In this document: one piece after another, positions 37,901 through 50,800 of the stretch
How the letters are laid out: every line of letters begins with the position of its first letter
How positions within the stretch are numbered: the first letter of the stretch is position 1
Source: Periplaneta americana
Taxonomy: Eukaryota; Arthropoda; Insecta; Blattodea; Blattidae
Length of the DNA stretch: 64,000 bases
Assembly (NCBI RefSeq): GCF_040183065.1
Contig: NC_091132.1
Location: forward strand, 88,054,606 to 88,118,605
Direction: 5' to 3'
Translations under genes and position numbers: made by a program
Notes under the pieces: generated by a model
Seen by the model: only the letters and a program-made list of their open reading frames with translations
Told to the model about the DNA's origin: nothing
The model's database searches: none

Positions 37901-39381
37901 AATGTGACAAGGCCGCCATTAATGGATGATGTGGAACTTGTTCATGTTTTGATGAAAATAATTCTTATAAACATAATTTCATGTGCATCATTCGCTAATA
38001 AATCGAATCGTAGATATTAAGTATAAACAAGCTCTATCCAAAAGTTTAGGAGAGTCACTGTACACAGAAGACAGATGGATGGACGGACGGACAGTCAGTA
38101 TATAAATACCCTAACAGTTTTGTTATAACATTACCTGCTTATCCTTGAAAGATTGTCGCACGTCATTTCGATTTTGCCAGTTCTCTACGAGCTTCTCAAT
38201 CTCAGAGATAGTAAATACATTATTCTTGAAGTCATTAAGTATCTCTGCAAGCTCTTCTTGGGCGCTGACAGGTTGGTGCACTTGTTCATGTGACTTTTTA
38301 ATACCGCCTAAATAAAAAGAAAATGAGATAATCAGTTCGATTATTGCACATTACATGTTTTTTAGGCAAACAGCATAACATAGATTTATAAAACGAATGT
38401 ACAGACTCTGTATGCATCTGTTATTCATAACAGACCAGTCCTCGATGATCCATGTTTGCAATTGATTTTGAAATTGGCAGATTGAAGCCACAACAAGAAC
38501 AATGAACATTTTTACAGTAATTTCCGTTGCAAGCAGGGGTGGCTTTCGAAGAGGGGCTGCGGAGCTGCAGCACCCCCAGACATTTGTGGCTCTTGTCTCA
38601 CTTTATATTGTGAAAAACATTTATTATACAGTTTCTATTTAGCGGCTCGAATTTAAAGAAAACAATTTCGCTCTCAATGAAATGCACGCAATCGTTAGTG
38701 AAGTCACTTCCTCCCCTGGTGCTGCCAGAGCAAGGACTATAGGGTGAAGCCACTTCCTCCCCTGGAGCTGCCAGTCTCGTCTCGGATGTTTTGCGCGTTA
38801 GTTTTACCCCTCCCCTGCTGCCTCTGGCCGTGAATCCAGAGTTTCCAGGCGCTGCAAAATTTGCAGCAGTTTGTCAGTAGTGCGCAGTTTTAAATACATT
38901 TTCTTTAATGTTGTGAGTATAACAAGTGCAACAATGTTTAATTCTGTACAATATTTACAGTCTATTCAGTTCAGTACCTTAACAATTCAGGATAAATGTG
39001 AAATTAAATGCCCATCAGTTGAATCTCATAATGGAAAGAGCCGCTAAACAAAATACAAAGACTCGCATATTTTTTTATAATTTATCCAGTATCCCTGCTT
39101 TCTTCTCTCGATCTCCACACAGTCTGTATTAGATTAATGTGTTTCAAAGACAATTCCATCAGATGGAGCAACAAGATGGATTTAAAATAAGAACATTAAA
39201 TGTTGTTCATGAGAAGAAGGAGCCATTGCTAGAATGTTTTCAAACCTTAATAGAATCTGAAACATCTAACATCACAATAAATGAGGCAAGTGCCCTGGTG
39301 CGTACTCTTGAATATCCTGAATTCAATTTCTGGCTCAGTTATTTTTTTCATTTATTGATGTATCATGTATGAGTATGTGTG

Positions 39382-39428
<47 letters not shown>

Positions 39429-41240
39429 CAACCAACTACAACATCGCCAGTTAGATATTTCTAAGGTTCAAATCTGCATATAAAAAATTAAATTATGTTT
39501 TATTTAACGACACTCGCAACTGCAGGGGTTATATCAGCGTCGCCGGTGTGTCGAAATTTTGTCCGCAGGATTCTTTTAAATGCCAGTAAATCTACTGACA
39601 TGAGCCTGTCTCATTTAAACACAACTTACAAGATAAGGCACATGGAACTAATCTTTAAATAAAATAAGTTGCTTGGTTTATTTTTGTACGCAGCCCCCCT
39701 TAATTCAATACCCACGAGCCGCCACTGGTTGCAAGGAAAGTAAAGCCAGAAGTTTAGCAACTCGAACTTGATGGCACATGAAACAATTTTTCTCTGGAAA
39801 CTGCCGAACGTTTCTCGTTGATGTCAGAAGTAGAACACAGTTTTACTAGTAATCAACCTCACATATCTTCTTCTAATCGAAAATAATGAATTCTGCCATC
39901 CAAACGCCACCATCACAGAATTTCTTCTATTAAGCTAGCATAATAATTCCACGAACACTTTAATTGACCGTATCTATGTTAGTGATGAATTTTCAAGACT
40001 GCTAAAATTCTTAGTATTGCTTCATTGGAAGAAAAATAAAGCTAAGTGTCCTATGTCGTACATCTATGGCATGTGAAAGTTAATTGGCAAATTACATACA
40101 GTAAGATATTACCAATATTAGATAATAAAATACGTTGTGTATTATTACACTTATGCTTTCTCTCTCTCTTTTCAGCTTAACCCTCAAGATATGATGGAGC
40201 AATGAAAGATTTCACCATGATGCACAGAATGGTGAGGAATTTCAAACTCCCGCAATGCATATTTTTCTGGACTCGTCCAAATACATATGACAAAAACAAA
40301 TTCGGAAAATTACATTGGAATATCTTTATTAAATACATAATACAACACAGGGCTCGTTATACTACTTAAGAAATTTCAAATACTCAAATTCTCCAAGATT
40401 TCAACAGTTGGATGGAATTATAACATTTAATGAATTTAATGAAACAATGGCACTCCCATGTCATTATACAGTTTCGAACTATGGACTCTGCAGCTTAACG
40501 AAAGAAACGAGTAGAGATGGCAGAAATGAAATTGGTGAGGGCCTCTTGCATGATGTAGCCAGCACCCAATTAACCAGCAATATCAAAACAATGGCACTTT
40601 TGACTGAGCATAAAAAAGTAAATAAATCATAAAAAAGATGTTCAAATCTGCCACATTGCCCATGCCCTGTGCTGTCAGTGTTGCCACATTAGAAAGTTCG
40701 CACGAACTTTCTTGTTCAGAGAATACTCGAACCTAAAATTAGTGTATGATTTGTGTTGGGTGATATGTTTTAATAAAGAAAATCCATACAGTTTTTATGC
40801 TATTAGTTATATGCACGTGAATGAGAAATTTAAGCTTCACATGGCTGCATTTTCAACAGATGGCACCATAAAATACGAACAAGTATTTTTTTAAATATTT
40901 ATTCAATTCTCTGGCAAAATTTCGTATCCAGAACTAACCTGGTCCATTTGTAGCTTGTTAAGAGGAATTCTACTGTGTATAAATTTACCTGGGGTTTATC
41001 CATTGTTCACATGTGCGCACCCACGCACGGCACGCACACGCACACACGCACGCACGCGCACGCGCACGCGCACACACACATGCACGCACAAAGAATAAGA
41101 CTAGAGCTAGAGTGAAAAATGTAATTTAAATCATAACCAAATAGCAAGAAAACTGATTAAATCACATAATGAGAATGAGTCCTAACAGAATATATCATAA
41201 TAAATAAATAAATAAATATATAAACAAACAAACAAAGAAA

Positions 41241-41295
<55 letters not shown>

Positions 41296-41830
41296 GTGTT
41301 CTGAGCCTATAATGCAACAATTTAAAAATTTCTTGCTAGGTCGACCTTGACTTCTTCCATGGGGTGGTATTTCAGGATTAAATATGATTATGATAAAATC
41401 TACTTCTGTCCATTTCATGAAATTATATCAGCTTATATCAGCATCGCTGGTGTGCCGGAATTTCGTCCCACAGGAGTTCTCTTAAGTGCCAGTAAATCTA
41501 CTGACATGAGCCTGTCGCATTGAAGCACATTGACCTGGGCTGGGATCGAAACCGCAACCTCGGGCACAGAAAGCCAGCCCTTTACCAACTGAGCCACCCA
41601 GGCCGACTCCATTTGATGAATGTATGGAGTCCAATTACAACGAACATTTTGAATTCTGTCCAAAAGTGGATAAAATGTTTAAAATTGTTTTGTAGTCTTG
41701 TCATGTATATTTTGCAGATTTTCTTTAAACTTTAACTGCCGCTGAAGGTCTATGCCAAGAAGTTATTGGTGGTGGTGGTGATGGTAGTGATAGTGGCAGT
41801 GACTATGACGACGATGACGATGACGATGAC

Positions 41831-41870
<40 letters not shown>

Positions 41871-44800
41871 ATGATGATGATGAAAGAATGGAAGTACATA
41901 CCTTCAACTTTTATTTTTTTTGCTTTAAATTTGAGGAAGCCAGAATCAGTTCTAAAATTTATTTTAATATTTATTTTTATGATCCAGTAATAAGACTTAT
42001 CTTTGTGGATTCTAATGACAGGCAATTTCAATTTCAGATGTTGGTATTATTACTGAAGACAATACGAAAACTTGCCTGATGCAGAAAGGTTGTCCTCTTC
42101 CAAGATGATCTGGTCTAGACTATCTGGTGAGGTAGGTACAAGTGATGGTAACCGATGGGATTTGTCATCTGTTGCTGCTGTGTTCAAACTATCTTGACTA
42201 GTCCTAAATGCTGGTGGTAATGAATTCTTTATATGTGAGCCTGAAAAACTCATGAAATGTAAGTTCATCTGACATCAACAATGGAAATCTTTCCAAATGT
42301 GTAATTCTGGATTACACTTCAGATTTATAATAAAAAGGAACACTGACCTGCAGGGTGCATTTCCATGTAGCCCATTTCGTTTTCAGGAGGATGATAAGGT
42401 CGTGCTGTGGGTGGTATTTGGTAGTTGTCCATGAGACCGCGTGCAGTAGGAGGAACCTGGTAGGTTTCACTAAGAGGACGAGGCTGGTGATACTCAGTTT
42501 CTTCTAAACCTGCAACAAAAAAAAAATAATAATAATTTCTCGTTACATTTGTCATGTTTGTCAGTTTCATGATTATAGTACAGATGATAATGAAAATGAT
42601 AGAAACAACTATTTTTATAAACAGTTAATTATATAGAACTAAAGAATTCTATATTTCTTACTCTTACTCTTGAACTATTGATTTAGATCCACAAAGAGAC
42701 TGTACCATTAACTTAGTTTTTGGGCATACTTTTTCTTGTATCAGTAGGTTTGTAATTCAGTAGGCTCTACTAATTTAGTTACTGTAATAGGTGTTCTGCA
42801 TACCTTCGATTTTTCTCTTTCTTTATTAATTTATCGGTAATTAACAGAAGCCTGTGAAATTAAGGATCATGAAAACTTTTTAAAAAATTTATACTAAAAT
42901 CACTGTTCTTTGGGATGCTCAATCCAAAACTGAGGTCAGTTTTTCTCTATCACATATCATTTTCCCAAAGTTTAGCTAAGTGAATGTAGCATTATTGAAT
43001 TTAATGTTTCTGTGACGTTTCTTAATCACAAACTCACCACAAATACAACAAACACAACCATGGCTAGCCATGTTTGGGGTTACAGCAAGACACAGTATTC
43101 TAGACTTTGTTTGCATTGACCACTGACAAGATACAATCAATGGCTACTAAGAGAACTAAACTGTGAGATCCCCATTTTGTATATTACTTCCATACAAACA
43201 TTAATTTCAATTTTGTGAAAAAAAAAAATTGTATGTGATGTGGCATTTTAAGTGCCATTTTCTGTTTTAGCACACAAATATATGCACTGGACAGCTAAAA
43301 AAGTTTTATTCATAGCAGGCCTGTGTAATCATCAGTTAATATCTTTGTAAGAGTGCTCGTTACTATGTTACTTTGTTTCTTTACATGTTCATTTATTTAT
43401 TTATTTATATTTTATTTGCCCAGTTAATTAATTAAAAGTATGGGTTGTTTTCATACGATGTTATTCATTCTTATCCAATACCTACAATATATTTCATTTG
43501 AATGCAATATAACATGTGTTAAAAGTTGTCTAATTAAGATGTACTATATTTCAGCGTTACTTTTGCTATTATATAATGTAGGACTATTCTAATTTTTATT
43601 TACATTTTATGTGTTTACCAAAAGTTCATCATTATTACATTCATTCTATTCTAGTCATTCTGCGAGCTCATACCGAACTTACAATAAAATGATGTTTAAA
43701 AAAAATGTTTCAAGCGACTAGATTGTATATACTGCCTGGTATTTGTAGATATACAGTATATTTCTCTTTGGGAATTCAAATTGAAATACGAGTAGTACGG
43801 TACCAAAACCTTATGTTATAACAGAATTAGGCCTACTATTATTACCAGTACTTATTCTGACGATGTCATGAATTTGTTGCAATTCTTAATGCTAATAAAC
43901 ATCTTATCTTATTTTATATCTTTACAATTTATTTTCTAATTTTCTGATAATATTCTCTAGATGTCTACACAACTCAATCGTGAATTCTTTAAAAAAAAAA
44001 AAAAAAGACTATCTATAACCAACAAATTTTAACATACAATGAATATCTGTTAAATAACCTTAACTTTACATTCATCTGGTTCTTATTAGATCATTTTAAA
44101 ACAAGTCTTATAAACAAAATCTGTTGTTCAATGGCATAGGTACATACTGTACTGATCCATGTGATCAAATTCATATTATAGTAATTAATAATTCCATAAT
44201 TAAAGAAGTAGAACGCACCAAATTTTTAGGAGTATGGATAATTTCCAATCTGACAGGAGAAAAGCATATACAACATCTAGCTAAGAAGCTGAGTCGCATG
44301 TGTTATGCTTTTCGATTTCTTGCAAAATATGTTGTTGTTTTCTAATGCCAGGCACTTGACAATAAAGTCATTTGACCTCTTGCACTCCAATATTTTTCAA
44401 AGATATTGTCATGGTTAGCCACTGACGCACAGATTTTGAGATGTTCTGAATCCATTTCTTGATTCGAGTTGCACAATGGACAGTTAGGAGACTGATATAT
44501 TCCAATTCTATGCAGATGCTTGGCCAAACAGTCATGGCCTGTTGCTAATCTAAATGCAGCTACAGATGATTTGCGTGGTAAATCGGGAATCAACTGTGGA
44601 TTATGATGCAAAGAGTTCCATTTTTTCCCTTGAGATTGTGTTATCAAATAATGGAAAGTTGTAGCTGATTTAAGTGAACACCATATTTTAATGTTTTGGT
44701 GACTACTTCATTCACACACAACCCCCAGAATGTCTGGAGGACCACACCTGCTGTTGGTCGACAGGTCCACTGGACCTAGTTGGGAGATCTTGTTGATCAC

Positions 44801-47800
44801 CAACTTTCCCTCCTTAAGCCACTGGAGGACGATTTTAGTGCCATAACAGGTCAACACGAGGAACAGAAAAGTAGGAAGGGTAGGAAGGAAAGTGAAATGA
44901 ACCCCTAGACCTCGAATGTTCTAATACTGTCGGGGTCGAAGAAAGTAAGAGTTCAGTCAGAGGACTTGATAGGAAAGGGTAAAGAGAGAATTAGGTATTG
45001 AATAGAGGAAAATTATACCAAATTCGGCCAATAACTCATCGAGCTGACCAGTGCTAATTGATGAGTAGCCCCTCCCTTTAGTTCAGCTCGTAAAATTATC
45101 CTTACTAACAGCTGCACCACGGGAAGGTAGGGATGGGACGTTGGGTATTTGTCCAGGTTGGTTCCTTAAAGCCTTCAATGGGAAGGATTAATGGCTCTTC
45201 CCCCTGTATTCGACAAATACTGTTTCTTGCAAAATATAACTCATAGAATTTTTAAAATCAGTCTACTTTGACTATGTACATTCAGTATTATCATATGAAG
45301 AGTCCACTGCAAGAATGATGGATTTAATTTGGAATACATTTTGCAGGAGAAGCAATTGAAAGTTTGAAATGCTTAGCGCTCAAAGCTTAACTGTGATTTT
45401 CCGATCATTACTGGACAATGACTATCAGTGTTAATGCCATATAACTCTGTATGTACATTCTATATGTCTTAAGTTATGCATTGACAGTCTTGGTTCATTT
45501 TCGACAAGAAAGTGACATCCGTCATTCTTGCAGTGGACTCTTCATATGGCATTACTTGAGGATCTTCACCAAAATCAACTCCCTATTCGAACTGGAAGTA
45601 TAAACATTTTCAGAGAACTTAAAATTTTACCTGTACCTTGCATATATATTTTAGAAATAATATGCCTTATTCATCAAAATATAAGTAGAGTCCTTTAAAT
45701 CAAATTCAACCTATCATGAGTATGGTACGAGAACATTCCAAAACATACATTTGAATTACCACAGGATAACCGGAAGTCTTAACAGTATATCACATAAAGG
45801 CAGGAATTTATAATAAACTTCCACAAAACATCAAAGAGCTTAACATAGAAAAATTAAAGATGAAGTAAAGAACATATTGGTACATATGCCATTTTGCACA
45901 AATTAATATTCTAAATTTAATGTTTTAATAACTTAATTAACTTTCTCTCCTTCATACCGCCCTTGCTCATTTTATGTCCCAGGTTGCCAGAATGAAGGTC
46001 AAGGAAGGGGAAAGAAAACGGAGAGTCAGGATGGGACAGTGCTCCATACACACCTGAAGACTAGAAGAAGAGGTCAAGCTGAATGCTCCTGAATGGGCTT
46101 TAGCCAAAGTCGGCATGTTACCTAGTATTAAGTTTTTTTTTTGGAATAATATACTACCTTGTGTAATCCTTCCTTTATACTGTGCTTCACTTTCAGTGTA
46201 TAATTAAATGAATTGTAGTTCTGCTTGTTATTTAGAATTAAATTTGCATTGTATTATATATTAAATTAAGTAATTTTGCTTGTATATTGATGATGCCATG
46301 AAAGTTTGTAATTCCTACGGCTAATAAAAATCAAATCAAATGTACTATTATGTACGTAGTAAGTTTAGTTATGAATATGTTTTTATAAAAATGAAGAATT
46401 AACATTGATAAAATATTTTGTGGAAGAATAAATAAATTATTTTCTCAAGTCAATGGAGGGGAAAAATAAATTTACTGATACATAAAAATTGCACTCACTT
46501 GTGGATTTTCCATTTCCCTGACTCATAATCTTCATGTAGCTGTACATGCTCGTGAACTCAGTCATTTGCTGCCCAGTTGGGGGAACAGAACACAAACATA
46601 AACACGTTATTGCAGACAACACGTTTATATAGACTATAAAATCTTGCACAAGAATTATAACTGATTTGTGATGTAATATGGCCAATGATATACTCGGTAA
46701 GGTAACGTAAAGCATTTTCTGGATCACTTTTACAGAAATATCTAAGAACATATTGCTGTAACTGAAGTATTACATAATATAAATTACAAAGTACATTTGT
46801 CTAATTTATTAATTTGTCTAAATTAATGTCACGTATGATGTACCGGTAACTAATATTTTACTACTGAATGAATACATGCAAGAAAATGATCAGTTTTCAT
46901 CTATTTCTAAACATACGCACTTTATTAATTCTGACCAAATTAAGATTTCAACTATTCGGTATTATACAAATATATAAATAGGTTTCTAAAATTGGTATAT
47001 GGCCATATCCAGCATTATAAAATAAAATACAGAAAGATGCAATTATGTTAAAAACTATACCAGAAAAAATTGTCCAAGAATATGATGTGAAGAAATAGTT
47101 ACCATGTATCCCCGGAGAGCATTTGCAAGTTTCGTGTGACCTGCAGCTTCAGCCATTTCGGCTGGTGTTAATTCACAAGAATTTCGAATTTCACATGCAT
47201 ATTCACTGCCTGGACACTCCAAGAGTTGCCAAGCCAATTTTTCCAGGCCATTTCTTGCTGCAAAATGCAATAATGTAGGGTACTCCTCTGGACCTATGGA
47301 AACAAGAAAGTACATAACTTTTTTAAACAAGATTAAATCTTCAACATTCTCTGATGTCATGAGGTAATATATGTGTCTCGTGGTCTACAATGGCAGATGT
47401 TTGACCTCTCATAGTGCTTATATGTTTGAAATAATGAATTTCACATCTTGATTACATAACTTTTAACACTGTATCACTTCAGAATATGTATGATAAGACT
47501 TTCTTGTGTTAAATTCTAACGTACCTTGTTTACATGTTTCGACCTTTTATGGGTCCTCAGAACTGGTCGTTGTTGGTCTTGGCGCCTCTTGTTTTGTTTC
47601 CTGTGAGGGTGTGTTCAATTTCAGAACACACACACTCTTTGACTCTACATTACACCACACGAACACACCCTCACAGGAAACAAAACAAGAGGCGCCAAGA
47701 TCAACAATGACCAGTTCTGAGGATGACCCATAAAAGGTCGAAACATGTAAACAAGGTACGTTAGAATTTAACACAAGAAAGTCTTATCATACATATTCCG

Positions 47801-50800
47801 AAATGAATTTCAGTTTTATTTTTCTATCCTAATTTATTCCTACCATTATAATAAAGAGTGGTACTTACTAGTGTAGGTTCTGTGGTGGTCCGGGAGTCCT
47901 TGTGTATTTAGGAGACTGAAGTGTGGTGGAAGATTACGTTGGAATGCTGCTACCAGGAAGTTGTCTAGATGTTCTCGGTCACCTGGACTGAAGCCAAGTG
48001 TCTGCAACAACATTTTGAAAACCCATTATTTATCAAAAGTAATGTAGGTAATGTGTTTGACATGAAAACATAAGCAGATATCTGTTAAGGCTGCTGGTAT
48101 TCTTAAAGTGAAGGGTTCTTATTACGTATACATCATATGGTTATCATACTGTACAGTCCTCAAAGAGCTAATTCTATGCAAGGTTAGTAAATTATTACAT
48201 AAGTGGATGAAGGATCCAGTAACTGAAGTACTTAACAGCTCAAATATCTAAACCATATCTATAGATCGAATGCTAACTATTAACTCATCGGATGCAAGAA
48301 AGGATCAAATTTGTAGGAATGCTTTTGCTAGGGGTATGCGTTACTGAGTTAATGAAAAATTTCCATTTTTACTATTTTTAAATTTTCCTATCAAAAAATC
48401 ATTTGGTCTATAAGAAATATTTGTGCGAAGTTTCATTTAATTATTCGAAATGACCTAATTATCAATTCTTTTAAAGAGCCGTAAGCTAATCTAACATCAG
48501 GTAGCTGTTATCTCTAAACGCAGTTTCTCAGATATGAAATGTAAAATATAGAAAATCAGATTTCTCAAAAACTGAGATAACACAATGAAATTTTTACCAC
48601 ACCTTTTAAACACTGTATTCTATGGAAATGTGTATTGTTTTTTATGTCACTTGAAAAATACAGCCAGTGTAATTTTTATGTATGACCTTAAGGAAAAAAA
48701 TAATAAAAATTTTTCAACAATATTTTTATACCAAACCACAAATAAACAATTCCATTACTCAATAGATCAGCTACATTTTAAGCTATGAAATCAGAAATAG
48801 TTACTTACGCAACAACTTTCGAAATGATAAAATTTTAAGCACGAGAAGTTAAGATTGTCCACCCACCCAAAGGGAAAGTGGACAACACAGCAAGTGCTTA
48901 AAACACTAGTTTCGCACATGTTTCATACAAGATTTTTTTAGACAGTCGCTCGAGAATCCATAATTTAATTATATTTTAAAGAGAATAAAATTGATTCATT
49001 CTCTCGCAATGGCGAACTTATGATGTTAAAGATGAAAGAGTATTACATTCGTATGGAAAGAGATAGAGTTCACAGCCTTCGGATATGTAGTAGGCTATGG
49101 TGAATGTTTTGCTGGTTGTTAGAAATAAATAAATAGCTGGAATTTATGTTTTCAGTATTTCTAATTAGCATGCTTGGATGCGGAAATAAGTAACTTTTCT
49201 ATACTAAAATGAGAATCGAAAAGTCGTCATTATGAAATGACTGTCTAAAAAATATTTATTCATTCTTATGTAATCTAATTTATTGGTAAGATTACGATAT
49301 GCATTTTTCTATTTAATTTTTATGGGCCAAATTTATAAACCGAAAAGTTTTTAAAATTTCAATATAATATACAGTAAGTTAATCTTTAAAAAGAATTAGT
49401 TATTAAAACTTCATTGAAATCAGATACAAATTGTGGAAGTTTCAAACCTCAACAGCACACTGGTGGTAGAGAACAATATTATTAGGCCATAGGAAAATGA
49501 AAACATACAAAGGAACTAAAATTGGCATTACAATTTAAGAACTGAAACATATCAAACACAATGGTCACGAATATGGGAAAAATGGAATACAACAGACATC
49601 CTAAAACACTCTTAAGTTAAAAAAGAAAACATTAATCATCTGTAAAGCCTGATCCTTGTAGATGGTGGTCATGGTTATTATGGTAGTGGAGATGGCAGTG
49701 AATGTGGTAATGGTCATTATGATGGTGGCTGTAGGTAACTGTAGTAAAGGCGGGGGTTGTTGTGGTGATGATGACAGCGACGAAAATATACTCGTATAAA
49801 TTATATTAATGAAAATACGAAAGTGTTTTACTTTATTGATGCTATTACATGTACCTAAAATTTTAACTATAGGCTATCTAATATTATTAAAATTCTCTGA
49901 AGTAAAGGGTTTTAAGATATTATTCGAAAAGTTCTTAAGACAGTATCTTGCATGAGTGCACTGTTCTGATATTAATGGCAGATGCAACAATCATCCATGA
50001 CAGCTAGAGGTAGACTTACAGAGGAGTCAGGACAATACAATAAAATACAATACAACGTAAAATAATATGAGCACAATACAAATGCATGATGCTTATAATT
50101 CCAGACAACTTTATCCTTTGTTATCAATTTTTTTTACCATTATTGTAACGAGATATTTTAACTCACTGAAATTTGGAATTCATAACCTTTCAGGATGTAA
50201 GCATTCACTTGCACTATTAAACCAATAAGTGTATATTATAATAGTACCTGGTACTATAAAAAAGAAAAAAGAGAAAATAAAAATACTGAGAAGACAATTT
50301 GCTTCTTTTTTCGGGGGTCCAGTTCATAAAGAGCGAACTCAAATATAAGATGTGGTTAAACCAATAATTTCCTTTTTACAAAAGAAAAAAGAAACTGGTC
50401 AACCTCACCTTACAGTCCTTACACTAATATTTGAATATGCCATTGCTCTTCTGATTAGAATGTGTTAGCATGTTGTCTCTCAAGATGATAATACTTACTT
50501 ACTTACTTACTGGCTTTTAAGGAACCCGGTGCTTCATTGCCGCCCTCACATAAGCCCGCCATTGGTCCCTATCCTGAGCAAGATTAATCCAGTCTCTATC
50601 ATCATACCCCACCTCCCTCAAATCCATTTTAATATTATCTTCCCACCTACGTCTCGGCCTCCCCAAAGGTATTTTTCCCTCCGGCCTCCAGAAATGCATA
50701 TAGAGTGTTCTATATGCATTTCTGGATTCGCCCATACGTGCTACATGCCCTGCCCATCTCAAATGTCTGGATTTTATGTTCCTAATTATGTCAGGTGAAG

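Larger units (their letters stand above)
38534..39727 (+). mobile_element. hAT element with 8-bp target duplication
   Basis: GTTGCAAG occurs exactly at 38526-38533 and 39728-39735. Ends CAGGGGTGGCT and inverse CAGTGGCGGCT. The inside holds a hAT/ZMYM-like ORF piece, a (TA)n run and a SINE fragment. Confidence 0.88.
38308..42075 (-). other. stumps: stumps intron with GC-AG ends
   Basis: The donor is TCAG followed by GCAAGT and the acceptor is TTTATTTAG. Exon phases on both sides (1 out, 1 in) require this cut. The intron holds a hAT element (38534-39727), simple repeats and a SINE. Confidence 0.8.

Noticed and set aside
41750..42031. Ile/Val- and Met-rich frames
   Set aside because: Products of a trinucleotide microsatellite.
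42061..42075. GT donors a few bases downstream of the GC donor (GTTTTC, GTATTG, GTCTTC)
   Set aside because: The first two give the wrong phase; the third keeps phase but has a poor consensus compared with AG|GCAAGT.
47506..47774. Two nearly identical small proteins on opposite strands
   Set aside because: They are the two arms of a foldback MITE, not genes.
48930..49255. A TIR element with TTTTTTAGACAGTC ends
   Set aside because: The inverted match is short and in AT-rich sequence, without a clear target duplication.
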